NCBI GenBank assembly: GCA_951802425.1
Contig: OX637794.1
Coordinates: forward strand, 1,054,001 to 1,118,000
DNA length: 64,000 bases
Direction of reading: 5' to 3'
From: Clavaria fumosa
Lineage: Eukaryota; Basidiomycota; Agaricomycetes; Agaricales; Clavariaceae
Shown here: in pieces, positions 20,832-31,013 of the stretch
Numbering within the stretch: the stretch's first letter is position 1
How the letters are laid out: each line of letters begins with the position of its first letter
Translations under genes and position numbers: made by a program
Notes under the pieces: generated by a model
What the model was told of the DNA's origin: nothing
What the model saw: the letters and a program-made list of their open reading frames with translations, nothing else
The model's database searches: none

Positions 20832-21163
20832 AATACTCACATCCAATACTTGCTTTACATTCTCTGTTGAACACACCAATGTAAAACTTACTAAAAGGCT
20901 TTGCTATACACTTATTCTACTGTCTCAGCAATTTTCTTGCTCTTTTCATCATCACTACGTGTCACTTGCCACAGAAATCAAACTTTTTCATACTTTCGAT
21001 GGCAGTGCTCCGACCTTCATCAGGAAAAAGAACCCCCAGCAGTAGACATCAGCATAGACTATGTAGACTACACAGCCTGTATAGACTGCTGTAGCATATG
21101 TAGTGAGAAAAATAGTAATACATAGAAGGTATGGATTACTATATAGCATGCAATAGACTGGGT
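20832..21163. other. Non-coding sequence right of the CACTA element
   Basis: Nothing coding seen. It is AT-rich with TAG/CTA-rich words grading into the 61-bp minisatellite. Confidence 0.5.
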
Positions 21164-21529
21164 AGCATATTATGAGTGCATTGTAGTAATGGTAGTAGAG
21201 CCTATGTACTATGTTGAGCCTAGTAGCATATTATGAGTGCATTGTAGTCACAGTAGTAGAGCCTATGTACTATGTTGAGCCTAGTAGCATATTATGAGTG
21301 CATTGTAGTCACAGTAGTAGAGCCTATGTACTATGTTGAGCCTAGTAGCATATTATGAGTGCATTGTAGTTACGGTAGTAGAGCCTATGTACTATGTTGA
21401 GCCTAGTAGCATATTATGAGTGCATTGTAGTTACAGTAGTAGAGCCTATGTACTATGTTGAGCCTAGTAGCATATTATGAGTGCATAGTAGTAATAGTAG
21501 TAGAGCCAATGTACTATGTTGAGCCTAGT
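21164..21529. repeat. 61-bp minisatellite, six units
   Basis: The unit starts AGCATATTATGAGTGCATTG and includes GAGCCTATGTACTATGTTGA. Starts at 21164, 21225, 21286, 21347, 21408 and 21469 give an exact 61-bp period. The middle units are nearly identical and the last is diverged. No CpG in the array. Confidence 0.93.
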
Positions 21530-21766
21530 AGCAACTAGTGATAGTGCTGTTGGGTAGGATAGTAAGCCTTTGTACTACATTGAATTGACAGCACAGATGT
21601 TGTCATGATTATGACATAATCAGGAGCTGAGTGGAGGTGAGGTGAATTCCAGTGCAAGGTTGAAGCAATAAACTCATGAGTGTTTCAGCAGGCTATAGAT
21701 TAGGATCAAAATGAACAATTCATGATATTGTGCAGTATATGACAAGTACATAGAGTAGTCTCTTTT

Positions 21767-22060
21767 TGTTAGGATTGCTTACATAAGCCATCCCAAAGAG
21801 GAGTTGTGGAGAAACTGGGGGAGGAGGGTTGTTGGAAGGTCACATGACCTGTGGCTGGGGTCAGATTACATAATCATAAGATCACATGACCTGGAGCCTG
21901 GGCATGTCATGTGATCCAAGGGTCTGAGCATGGGAACACCAGCAAATGCTGAAGCATTTGGTATATATACCTTTGCTTTTCCTCTTTTGTACTCTTTCCC
22001 CCTTATGTTAGTATTGTTGTCATGACCTTACATTTAAGTTGTGTGAGACCCAGTCTGATA
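21767..22060 (+). mobile_element. Solo LTR of the gypsy-A family, CpG-exhausted
   Basis: TGTTAGGATTGCTTACATAA...GACCCAGTCTGATA, flanked by perfect CTTTT duplications (21762-21766, 22061-22065). It aligns along its whole length with the gypsy-A LTR at 32443, but nearly every CpG of that LTR is TG or CA here (e.g. CACGTGATCCGAG to CATGTGATCCAAG). It is an old insertion reduced by LTR-LTR recombination. Confidence 0.92.
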
Positions 22061-22065
22061 CTTTT

Positions 22066-22345
22066 GGACTAAAATTGTTACAAAGATTTGTACTCCATAA
22101 ATGAATGCATATCAGTATACTTGTTGAGATAAAATTGAGCTGCTGAATGAAGAGCATTATTTCTGGTCCATGAGATAGGTACATCTGCTGATCCAAAGTG
22201 AGGAATCAACAGACAACTGTGCCAAATTTGCAGAATTTTGTCAAGTAGACAAAATAATCTGATACATGCCAGTTGCTAGATCAAAGCTTGTAAGTGGTCT
22301 GTACCAGTGAACATATGCTAAAGGATGTGGTACTATGCCCAGGCG
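22066..22345. other. Non-coding AT-rich sequence
   Basis: No gene or repeat recognised between the solo LTR and the foldback element. Confidence 0.4.
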
Positions 22346-22745
22346 CATCAGCAAAACAGCTTGGCTAAATGTAAGTATGGACTGGTATGGACTGGTGTGT
22401 AACACCCCAAGTTGTCTTGGGGTATTACATACCAGTCCATACCTCTCTACTGTACCATTTCATTCAATTGACCAGGTGGTGTGATGCATTCCTCTGGTCA
22501 AATTTTGAATTGACTGAAAGTAGAAGTCAAGTGTGACATGAGGGATAATTGACTGCCCCTCCACCAGTATATATTAGGTAACTGTCACCCAAAAAGGGAA
22601 TTTCACCTTACAAATTGACCAATTCCTCAAATGATGTGTGACCAGTGTGATTTTTGGCCAATTTGGGGAGGTGCATGATGCATGACAGGTCAATTGAATG
22701 AAATGGACAGTATACTGACAACTTAGCTGAGCTGTTTTGCTGATG
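22346..22745. mobile_element. Foldback/MITE-like element with a nested small hairpin
   Basis: Ends CATCAGCAAAACAGCT and AGCTGTTTTGCTGATG are inverted copies. The inner parts also pair (CCATTTCATTCAATTGACC with GGTCAATTGAATGAAATGG). The left arm carries an extra palindrome at about 22386-22441 (TATGGACTGGTGTGTAACAC / TATTACATACCAGTCCATA) absent from the right arm, so one small hairpin element probably inserted into another. No coding capacity. Confidence 0.7.
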
Positions 22746-23399
22746 AGATGCTTTGGAAGATCAAAAATCTTGCTACATGAAGACCTAGTTGAAGTTGACA
22801 TCAAATTGTAGACAATTGATAGCCTTAGACTAACCTTTTAATCCATCCTCTTTCCACTGTGATTTGTTCTCAATGATCAAGGTAGTGTCAAAGCATGGTG
22901 GAGTTGCTGGCTTGCATGGTCCATTAGAATGGCCAGGCATTCCATGAATCTGATATAACTGTTCATCAGCTTGGGGCTTGGATGGCAACTTGACAGTAAT
23001 ATATTTATACATATCAAATCAATCATGATAGTTTGGATGAATATGATCTCTTCCAAAAGATTGCTCCAAAAAGGTGTTCAAAGCTTGGATAAAGCTAGGC
23101 ACCCATCTATCTTGGTAAACCAGCACAGAAAATATCAATTAATTTTTTTGACATATCCACATTAATCTACAGATCAAGTAGTGTCTTATGAAAAAAAAAA
23201 TCTTGAGAATTGCTTGAGAATTGACTGAGAAATGGGCCAGAACATTTGTGGGTCACTGATTTGGTAAGCTTATGGCTGTACTTGTGGCATGGTGGGAATT
23301 GCCGTCCCAGAAAGTCGTCACATGTTCTGTGTTGAACTTGTCGTTCTCTCTGCCTCCCACCATCACCCTCTCTCCTCCCTTTCTCCCATCCCCAGCAAC
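22746..23399. other. Non-coding sequence left of the simple-sequence block
   Basis: No supported gene. It is AT-rich to about 23260, then changes abruptly to CT-rich sequence leading into the GGC/AAC block. Confidence 0.4.
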
Positions 23400-23890
23400 G
23401 ACGATAGCGGCGACAGCACCCTCACCCTCACCTCCAACGATGACGACGACGGCGGCAGCACCCTCACCCTCTCCCTCCTCCAGCGATGACGACGATGGCA
23501 GCGGTACCCTCACCCTCTCTCTCCTCCAGCGATGACGGCGACGGCGGCGGCACCTCCTCCCTCTCCCTCACCCTCTCCTTCAGTGACAACCACGGCAGCG
23601 GCGGCACCCTCAGCGAGGGGCCACCAGGTGCGCCCTCTCCCTTTTTTCATGATTTTTTTCAATTTTTTTTAATCTACAGGGCGATGGAGGGCGACGGCAC
23701 TTCTCCGTCTCCTCTCTCTCACTCTCCTCACTCTCCCTCTCCTCCCTCTCCTCCCTCGCTCTCTCCTCGCTCTCTCCTCCCTCTTCCTTCCCTTCCCTCT
23801 CTCCTCCAGCAACTACGACGACGGCAGCGGCGGCGGCAGCGGCAACAGAGCAACAGCGGCGGCGGCGACGGGGGCGGCGGCGGCAGCGAC

Positions 23891-23923
<33 letters not shown>

Positions 23924-24330
23924 GACAGCGGTGGCAACAGCAACATCGACGGCGGTGGCGGCAGCGACGGCGGCGGCGGCGGCAGCGACAGCAGCGGAGG
24001 CGGCGGCGACGGGGGGCGGCAGCGACAGCGGCGGTGACAGCGGCGGCAGTGACAGCGACGGCGGCGACAGCGGCGGCGGCGACGGCGGCGGCAGCAGCGA
24101 GGGCAGCAGCGGCGGCAGCAACAACGACGGCAGCAGCAGCAACAACGACGGCGACGGCGGTGGCAACAGCGGCGGCAGCGACGGCAACGGCGGCGGCGGC
24201 GGCAGCAGCAACATCGACGGCAGCGGCAGCAACAACGACGGCAGCGGCGGCAGCAGCAACATCGACGGCGGCGGCAGCAACAACGACGGCGGCGGCGGCA
24301 GCGACGGCGACGGCGGCGGCGGCGACAGCA

Positions 24331-24362
<32 letters not shown>

Positions 24363-24675
24363 AGCGGCGGCAGCAACATCGACGGCAGCGGCAGCAACAA
24401 CGACGGCGGCAGCGACAGCGATGGCAGCGGCAGCAACAACGACGGCGGTGGCGGTGACAGCAGCGGCGGCGGCGGCAACAGCAGCGGCGGCGGTGGCGGC
24501 GGCAACAGCGGCGGCAGCAACATCGATGGCAGCGGCAGCAACAATGACGGCGGCAGCGGCGGCAGCGGCAGCAACAACGACGGCAACGGCGGCGGCAACA
24601 ATGACGGTGACGGCGGCGGCAACAACGACGGCGATGGCGGCGGCAACAGCGGCGGCGGCGGCGGCAGCAGCAGCA
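23400..24675. repeat. 1.3-kb GC-rich trinucleotide block (GGC/AGC/AAC/GAC)
   Basis: Starts with CCCTCACCCTCTCTCCTCCAGCGATGACGACG-like units of about 40-60 bp, then becomes an almost uninterrupted run of GGC, AGC, AAC and GAC triplets to 24675. Triplet order keeps long frames open on both strands (Ala/Thr, Gly/Asn/Ser/Asp, Cys/Arg and Leu/Pro polymers), which is a by-product of composition, not gene evidence. A poly-T-rich interruption lies at 23640-23680. Confidence 0.9.
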
Positions 24676-24728
24676 ATGGCCCAGGCCCCCTACTGCAGTC
24701 ACAGACTGACAGTGGGGACCTGGGCCAT
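24676..24728. repeat. Hairpin mini-repeat ATGGCCCAGGCCCCC...GGGGACCTGGGCCAT
   Basis: A 53-bp hairpin matching 13193-13241 and 62315-62363 (shared GTCACAGACxGAC loop). CpGs of the other copies read CA or TG here. As at 13193 it abuts GGC repeats. Confidence 0.65.
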
Positions 24729-25127
24729 TGATTTTGTGCTGGCTGGTGTGCAGAGGAAGGAAGGAGCAGTGGTGGCAGCAGGAAGCGGCACATAGCACTA
24801 CCATAGTCTACTGTAGTATCAACCTGGGCTACCATTTGAGACAAGTAAACTATTGAATCACCTTTGCATACTCTGGTGCATTGTATGGGATCTACTCAGT
24901 CTACAGAGCAATATATAGGAACTACCATTACTACCATTACTACAGAGCAATATATGGGAACTACTGTTACTACAGAGCAATATATGGGATCTACTGGGTC
25001 TATATAACGCGTTACTAGCTACTGAGCTACTGCTGCTACCATGACTACATAGTACTATATTGTTTGAGCTTTTTTTCCTGATGTTGTTGTAAATCACGTA
25101 CATGTAAAGTGGCGCGCATCTGATGCA
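24729..25127. other. Non-coding sequence with short tandem repeat
   Basis: No gene. 24897-25010 holds about three irregular copies of TACAGAGCAATATATGGGA separated by CTACCATT/CTACTGTT spacers. Otherwise plain AT-rich sequence. Confidence 0.6.
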
Positions 25128-25316
25128 CATGCTCTTCTCAACCGATGACAGCGACTTCCATTCATCCGCGACCCTGGCCACATCCGCAGCTAATGGTTGA
25201 CAATTAGCTTGACTTGATGAAAGTGCAGCCCACACTCGTGTCACTGTCAGCGACGCAACGGCTCTCTTCGAGGAGTCAGGCTCGAGGCACCGGCTCCTCG
25301 GATCACTCTCACATTT
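25128..25316. other. Left half of the NLR-associated module split by the nest
   Basis: Homologous to about 9720-9945 (shared GAGGCACxGGCTCCTCGGAT). It stops at CACTCTCACATT, while the uninterrupted paralogue continues ACATTGACAATGCGG. That continuation appears only at 52797, after the whole transposon nest. This pair defines the empty site. Confidence 0.7.
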
Positions 25317-25579
25317 GCGTAGTTGAGCTTAATCGAGCGCGCAAGTCCAAGCTCAACGGTTGCTGACCAAGCGAGTCGAGGCTGGGACCAGCATCGACTC
25401 CTTGGTCTGCACCACTTCTCGTGTCGCCTCGCAGATAAGAACTCTCGTTGTTTGCTAGGGATAACCTCTCTGTTGTCTGCCGCTGAATAGCTCTCAATAT
25501 GGTTGATATGGGAATAAACGGATGAGGGAGCCAGTTCATCCCAGGTACGGCACAAGACGGACCTCCAGTAGTGAGGGAG

Positions 25580-27793
25580 ATGGCTGTTACAGGAGAGGAT
25601 GTTCGTATCTTGGTAAATGCCAATCAAAGACGAGAGAGAAGAAATATGGCAAGGGCGAGAAGGCGTACTGAGGACCCAGAGGCAGAAGTCTCCGAGGATG
25701 AACCCGATGATTTGGGACCCCTTCTGCTTCGTCTCAATAACCTCCCACCATCAGCCAGGGGAGAAGAAGGCCAGGAGCTGGAAAATCCTTTGCCCTTGAC
25801 TCACTCCTCTGATACGGAGATCTTTTTCAAAGATGGAGAGGCAGCTCGTAATATCTTTACAGCTCATGATAGTACCATCCCCGAGGACGTTCTCACCCTC
25901 GTCAGATGCCATCGGTCACCCCCTCTCCAACTGTTCTCTCCAGAATCTTTGCAGTGTATCAGGAGTGGAGTAGACCTTAAATATGTCAAGATTGCGACTG
26001 GGCCAGCTGCCAACATGCGGGTCTTGGACTTTTCGGACTTCCCCAAAGACAAAGATCTATCGGTTGGTGATTGGGTCATTTGTTATAATTCCTTCCTAGC
26101 CTTTATGGCTGAGCACTGCAAGAAGCAGGTGATCCTGTAGTTTTGATGTATCATATGCACCAAATTGATGCATTTGAGTGATGAACAATTAGCATCAATT
26201 GGTGCATGCACCTGATGTATCACTTTGGAGCATCTGATGCATTACCTTGTGGATGGTACATCTGATATATCATGATGCCAGATGATGCATCTGCCATAGC
26301 CATAGACAGTGAATGTATCATGCATACATAATGTTGATGTATCAGCATGTCAGCATCTGATGTATTGTTGAAGCTGTTCTGGAAATTTGGCACATCTGAT
26401 ATAACATGGACATTCAATACATCACTGCCAATGCTTATCCAAAAATGAATAAAAAAGCGAATTTATTATCATTAAACTTAAACTTATTACTGTATTACAG
26501 TAATGACTAATATTAAATCTATTTCTATATAAATTCTATTTATTCACACTCTATCACAATCCTGAAGTTGGGAGAAAGTGGGGGGGGAAGCAGGGCAAGT
26601 TGCTGTATTTATATGCCGCACTTTGTGGCTGTGCAAATGCGTGACATGCTTTGTGGCTGTGCAAACGCGTGACATGGTAACGTTGATTGGTGTTACCATG
26701 TCACGCATTTGCACAGCCACAAAGTGCGGCATATAAATACAGCAACTTGCCCTGCTTCCCCCCCCACTTTCTCCCAACTTCAGGATTGTGATAGAGTGTG
26801 AATAAATAGAATTTATATAGAAATAGATTTAATATTAGTCATTACTGTAATACAGTAATAAGTTTAAGTTTAATGATAATAAATTCGCTTTTTTATTCAT
26901 TTTTGGATAAGCATTGGCAGTGATGTATTGAATGTCCATGTTATATCAGATGTGCCAAATTTCCAGAACAGCTTCAACAATACATCAGATGCTGACATGC
27001 TGATACATCAACATTATGTATGCATGATACATTCACTGTCTATGGCTATGGCAGATGCATCATCTGGCATCATGATATATCAGATGTACCATCCACAAGG
27101 CAATGCATCAGATGCTCCAAAGTGATACATCAGGTGCATGCACCAATTGATGCTAATTGTTCATCACTCAAATGCATCAATTTGGTGCATATGATATATC
27201 AAAACTACAGGATGTGGTGCAAGAAGGGAGTTTTACAGGGCTTGGTCCTGCATCATGATGCAATGTTGAAGGATCCGGAATTCTCGCGATGGTTTGAGGC
27301 ATACTTGAAATTCGATATGCAGATTTGGAACCAATTCTTTGCGAAACCTTCCATCATTGATCCGTCGTCGCCTGCTTGGTTCCAGGCTCTCCATTCTTCC
27401 AAGAATTCGACCCTCCTTATGCGTAATTCTGGTCCTGCTACCCTGGTACATAAAGGGGCTCGTTTCTCCCCTTATTTCCCTGCTCGTCCCAGTCCCTTTC
27501 GAGCAGGGGATGGTTCATCCGGAATGGGCGGGCCATCCCTATGCCTCCGCTGTGGTGTATGGGGGGATCACCGTGCCTCATCATGTAGGTCAGCAGAATC
27601 GAGCCGCAGGGAACGCCCCTTCTTCGCCTCCTTTTCAAATGGAAAGCTCACCCGCCTCACTGATGGGAAAGCGATCTGTGTCCGCTTTAACCTTGGCCTC
27701 TGTTCCGGCCTCCAAAAGGAAGGGCACCATTTTCACATCTGTTCCCTCTGTGGAGACCCTCACCATGGAGCGCAGAAGTGCCCTCGCAACTGA
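25580..27793 (+). pseudogene. DIRS ORF1 (gag-like, two zinc knuckles), split by a palindromic insertion
   Basis: The left part starts MAVTGEDVRILVNANQ and runs to AEHCKK. The right part resumes CKKGVLQGLVLHHDAMLKDP. Between them lies a 1092-bp insertion with 9-bp duplicates; removing it and one duplicate joins the halves in frame, giving about 370 residues. The C-terminal part carries two CX2CX4HX4C knuckles, CLRCGVWGDHRASSC and CSLCGDPHHGAQKC. The frame is also open upstream to 25526 without an ATG. The role is presumed RNA packaging and particle formation, as for other gag-like ORFs. Confidence 0.82.
26126..27217. mobile_element. Palindromic MULE-like element with 9-bp target duplication
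   Basis: Two arms of about 530 bp are near-perfect inverted copies (ATCCTGTAGTTTTGATGTAT at one end, its complement at the other). They meet at a short centre around 26680-26700 where the left arm has an extra 28-bp tandem unit. The flanks TGCAAGAAG at 26117-26125 and 27218-27226 are identical. Long terminal inverted repeats plus a 9-bp duplication point to the Mutator superfamily. The matching short frames on both strands arise from the palindrome and are not genes. Confidence 0.85.
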
Positions 27794-29657
27794 TTGGGGG
27801 CGAATAGTTACAACCTATATACCTGTGATGTGGGAGTCTGCTTTGCGAGAATGTCACCTCGCTACGAAATACCCCATCCTCGTGCACGATCTCATTTTTG
27901 GTTCTCTCATTGGCAATCCTCCGCCCCTCTCCTACACTTTCATTCCAGACAACATGCCCTCTGCGCAAAAACACCCACAGATAATTGATAACTTCATTAA
28001 GGAGGAATGCCTGGTTGGCCGCATGTCTGGTCCCTATTCTTTTGAAGAGGCCTTTCATTTCTTTCAAGGCCACTTTCGTACTGCCCCTGTTGGGCTGGTG
28101 GAGAAGGAACCTGGGTCCGGAACTTGGAGGATGATCCGTAATTTCTCCGCCATAGATCCCCTCGGCCTGTCCACAAATGGTTGGCTGGATGCCGCTGATG
28201 ACCCAATTACTTGGTACACTTGCGCAGCTATGGCAGACATTGTGAGTCCCCCTTGCCCCTGTGGGTATACCTTTGTTGGGGCATGTTCCCCCACTCCTGT
28301 GAGGGCTGGTGTGGCCGTATGGGCTTGTGCCTGCCATGTGGCCTTTGTCTGGGCATGTGGGCCAGTGTGGCCCTTTGTACGGCCCAATTGTCGGGCTGTG
28401 GTTTGCCTGCCACCCATTTTTTTTTGGATGGGACTTGTGTCCTTTCACCCAGTTCTTACTCCCATTATAGGTGGCTAAGGCCCCTCCATATGCCCAGGCA
28501 GTGGGTCTGGATATTATAGCTGCATACCGTTGCTCTGCCATTGCCCCTCAGCACAAATGTTATATCCCTATCCAGTGGGGGGATAAGATTTACCCTGATC
28601 ACTGTGCCCCCTTCGGCCTCACTACCTCAGGAAACATCCAGGGTCTGGTGGCAGATGCCCTAGTGGACATTCTCCGTTTTCATGGGATTTCCGAGGTGGT
28701 AAAGTGGGTCGATGACTTCAATATATTTCGCTTCCCTTCTTGTGTCATTGGAGGCTTAGTGTCCTACCCCTTCAGCCTCCAGTCTATCTTCGCTATTACA
28801 ACACCCCTTGGTATTTCCTGGCACCCTGTGGAGAAGAAAGGGCATGATTTTGCCTCTATTACTGAATATGGAGGTTTTGTTTGGGATCTTGACCTCAAGA
28901 GGGTTTCGATCTCAGAACAGAAGCGTTCCAAATACCTGGGGAAGGTCTGTCTCTTCTTACAGATGGCCCATGGGAAGGTCCATGCCCATGATGTTGCTTC
29001 ATTCAATTGCATGGGACCCTCCAACACCTATGCTTCGTCTTTCGTGATGGGCGATCTTACCTCCCTTCCTTATCCTATTTCCTGGGTGCCTTTCCAAATA
29101 AATGGGCTGCCCATCATGTCCCCCACACTGTTGTGGCAGACCTTTCCTGGTGGGCGGAGACCCTGTGCAAACCCAGCATTCACCGTTCTCTCCACCCACG
29201 CTGCCCCTCTGATTTATGCATTTATGTGGATGCCTCCTCCTCATGGGGCTTGGGACTGATGGTCAGAGAGAACTGGGCAGCCTGGCGCCTGCAGAGTGGC
29301 TGGAAGTCTGAAGGTCGGGACATCGGATGGGCTGAATTCGTTATCCTGGAGCTTGCTGTTTTATGGGTCGCATCCCAAGATATCACTGACAGTGAAATTT
29401 CTGTTCACAGCGACAATACAGGTGTGATTGGTGCACTTCGGGGTGGACGCTCCCGGAATGTACAACGAAATGCCTGTGTCCAACGTATCTCATCTTATTT
29501 GGCCTCTGCCAACCTCACTCTGCTCCCTGTCTTCGTCCCCTCGGAGAAAAATTTGGCAGACCCAGTCTCTCGTGGCTTTCTGGGACCTGCCAAATGCCGT
29601 TTGGACATCTCTTTCCAGCTCCCAGTCGAGCTCCAACCCTTCGTGCGCCATGTATAG
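27765..29657 (+). pseudogene. DIRS reverse transcriptase-RNase H ORF
   Basis: ATG 27765 (MERRSALATDWG) overlaps the end of ORF1 by 29 bases in another frame. RT motifs: GTWRMIRNFSAID, then VGLDIIAAYR, the APFGLTTSGNIQG box and the catalytic VKWVDDF. A 229-bp intron at 28242-28470 (GTGAGT...ATTATAG) separates ADI from VAKAPPYAQAVGLD. Near 28995-29005 the frame slips by one base (HDVASF to QLHGTLQHL), a likely disabling mutation. RNase H follows with CIYVDASSSWGLG, LELAVLW, VHSDNTGVIGAL and NLADPVSRG. The stop TAG overlaps the ATG of the recombinase gene (ATGTATAG). Confidence 0.85.
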
Positions 29658-30915
29658 GCTGCCCATATCACAGACACTGGAACCTCCCGGTGGGCCTGCC
29701 CTTGATGAGGTATCAGCACGGTCTCCTCTGCCACGCCAAGGACGGGCCATCCGACCCTGTGCCATCAATCAGATTTCTCCATCCCCCCTCCACCCTCTTG
29801 TCCCAGCGCAGGATCGCCTCCGACTTTGGCGCACACCTCATGGCGCCACTTCGTTTCACAACCTCTCCATGATTACTTCCCCTTCGTCTGTTCACCGTTG
29901 GCTTGAGGTCCTTGCAGCCTCAGTAGAGCCTTCAACATGCCGCAATTATGGAGCCGGCCTCCTTCGTTTTACCCAATTCTGTGATCGCCACAGTGTTCCA
30001 GAGGCATTGAAGATGCCAGCGAGTGAGACTCTCCTTGCCTTGTTTGTAGCTGAGGAAGGTGCTGGACGGGTTTCAGGTGGCACCATCTCTTCCTGGCTCT
30101 CGGGCCTTCAGCTATGGCATGCATTCAACAATGCCCTCTGGGCTGGTGGCCAGATCCTCAGGAGGACACGCATTGGCGCCGCTGCCTTAATGCCGCCATC
30201 CTCCTCCCGCATTATTCGTTCCCCTGTAACCATTTCCCTTCTTCGTAGCCTAAAGAATGGCCTTGACCTTTCTAACACACGAGATGCAGCCATTTGGGCT
30301 GTGGCGTGTACAGCCTGGAGGGACTGCTGCCGGTTGGGTGAGCTTCTCCCTGTGACTCAGGCATCCTTTGACCTTGCCCACCACGTTGCCTGTGGCTGCC
30401 CTATTGTTTGGGGCTCAGCCAGTAATGGCCATGCGTATATCCAATTCAAGATTCCTTGGTCCAAAACACAGCGTACCAAGGGCGACTGGATTGTCTCGAC
30501 ACAGTCATTTGATGACTTGGATTGTGTGGCTGCCCTCGAGCACCACCTTGCAATCAAGCGCATGACCCCAGCCACTGGCCCCCTCTTTGCCTTTGATTCT
30601 ACAATATCGGCCATCGGGTACTCGTTTCTCACACGCGACCAATTTATCTCATGTTGCAATGACATATGGACATCCCGAGGCCTTGCACCCATGCATGGGC
30701 ATAGTTTTCGCATTGGGGGTACCACGCACCTTCTCCTCTCCGGGGTTGACCCTTGGATAGTGATGAAACAAGGGAGGTGGTCATCCAAATCCTTCCTGTT
30801 GTACTGGCGCAAAATAGAGCAGATCCTCCCTCTTTTCATTGGGGATGCTCTGGATAACAATGAGTCCTTAACCACCTTGCGTCGCTCCTTCTCACGTTTA
30901 GCCGCTATCCCATAG
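29650..30915 (+). CDS. DIRS tyrosine recombinase
   Basis: About 421 residues from ATG 29650 (MYRLPISQTLEPPGG), which overlaps the RNase H stop. The N-terminal SAM-like half includes STCRNYGAGLLRFTQFC. The catalytic domain shows the first Arg in CCRLGELLPVT, the HxxR box in HGHSFRIGGTT, GRWSS, and the Tyr nucleophile in SFLLYWR. The frame has no stop. Such enzymes integrate a circular cDNA intermediate without duplicating the target. The frame stays open although the neighbouring RT is broken, so it is intact in sequence but probably inactive as part of a dead element. Confidence 0.88.
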   Translation: MYRLPISQTLEPPGGPALDEVSARSPLPRQGRAIRPCAINQISPSPLHPLVPAQDRLRLWRTPHGATSFHNLSMITSPSSVHRWLEVLAASVEPSTCRNYGAGLLRFTQFCDRHSVPEALKMPASETLLALFVAEEGAGRVSGGTISSWLSGLQLWHAFNNALWAGGQILRRTRIGAAALMPPSSSRIIRSPVTISLLRSLKNGLDLSNTRDAAIWAVACTAWRDCCRLGELLPVTQASFDLAHHVACGCPIVWGSASNGHAYIQFKIPWSKTQRTKGDWIVSTQSFDDLDCVAALEHHLAIKRMTPATGPLFAFDSTISAIGYSFLTRDQFISCCNDIWTSRGLAPMHGHSFRIGGTTHLLLSGVDPWIVMKQGRWSSKSFLLYWRKIEQILPLFIGDALDNNESLTTLRRSFSRLAAIP

Positions 30916-31013
30916 GCCTACCTTTTTCTTTCTTTGTATCCCACCTTGTCTTTGCAAAAACAAACGGGGGGGGGGTTGAGGATGCCGCCAAGTTCGGTCG
31001 TTTCTCTCCCTTC
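30916..31013 (+). other. DIRS 3' region up to the copia insertion
   Basis: Non-coding, with a poly-G run at 30965-30975. Its last five bases CCTTC (31009-31013) are the left target duplicate of copia. The DIRS sequence continues at 52667. Confidence 0.7.

Noticed and set aside
21164..21529. CRISPR-like array
   Set aside because: Contiguous 61-bp tandem repeats with no unique spacers, in a eukaryotic context.
23728..24804. Very long open frames (Cys/Arg-rich, Leu/Pro-rich, poly-Ala/Thr, Gly/Asn/Ser) in the GC block
   Set aside because: Open on both strands in several frames because of triplet composition; no Met context, splice sites or domain. Treated as simple sequence.
26220..27125. Two identical 65-residue frames on opposite strands
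   Set aside because: They are the same sequence read from the two arms of the palindromic element.
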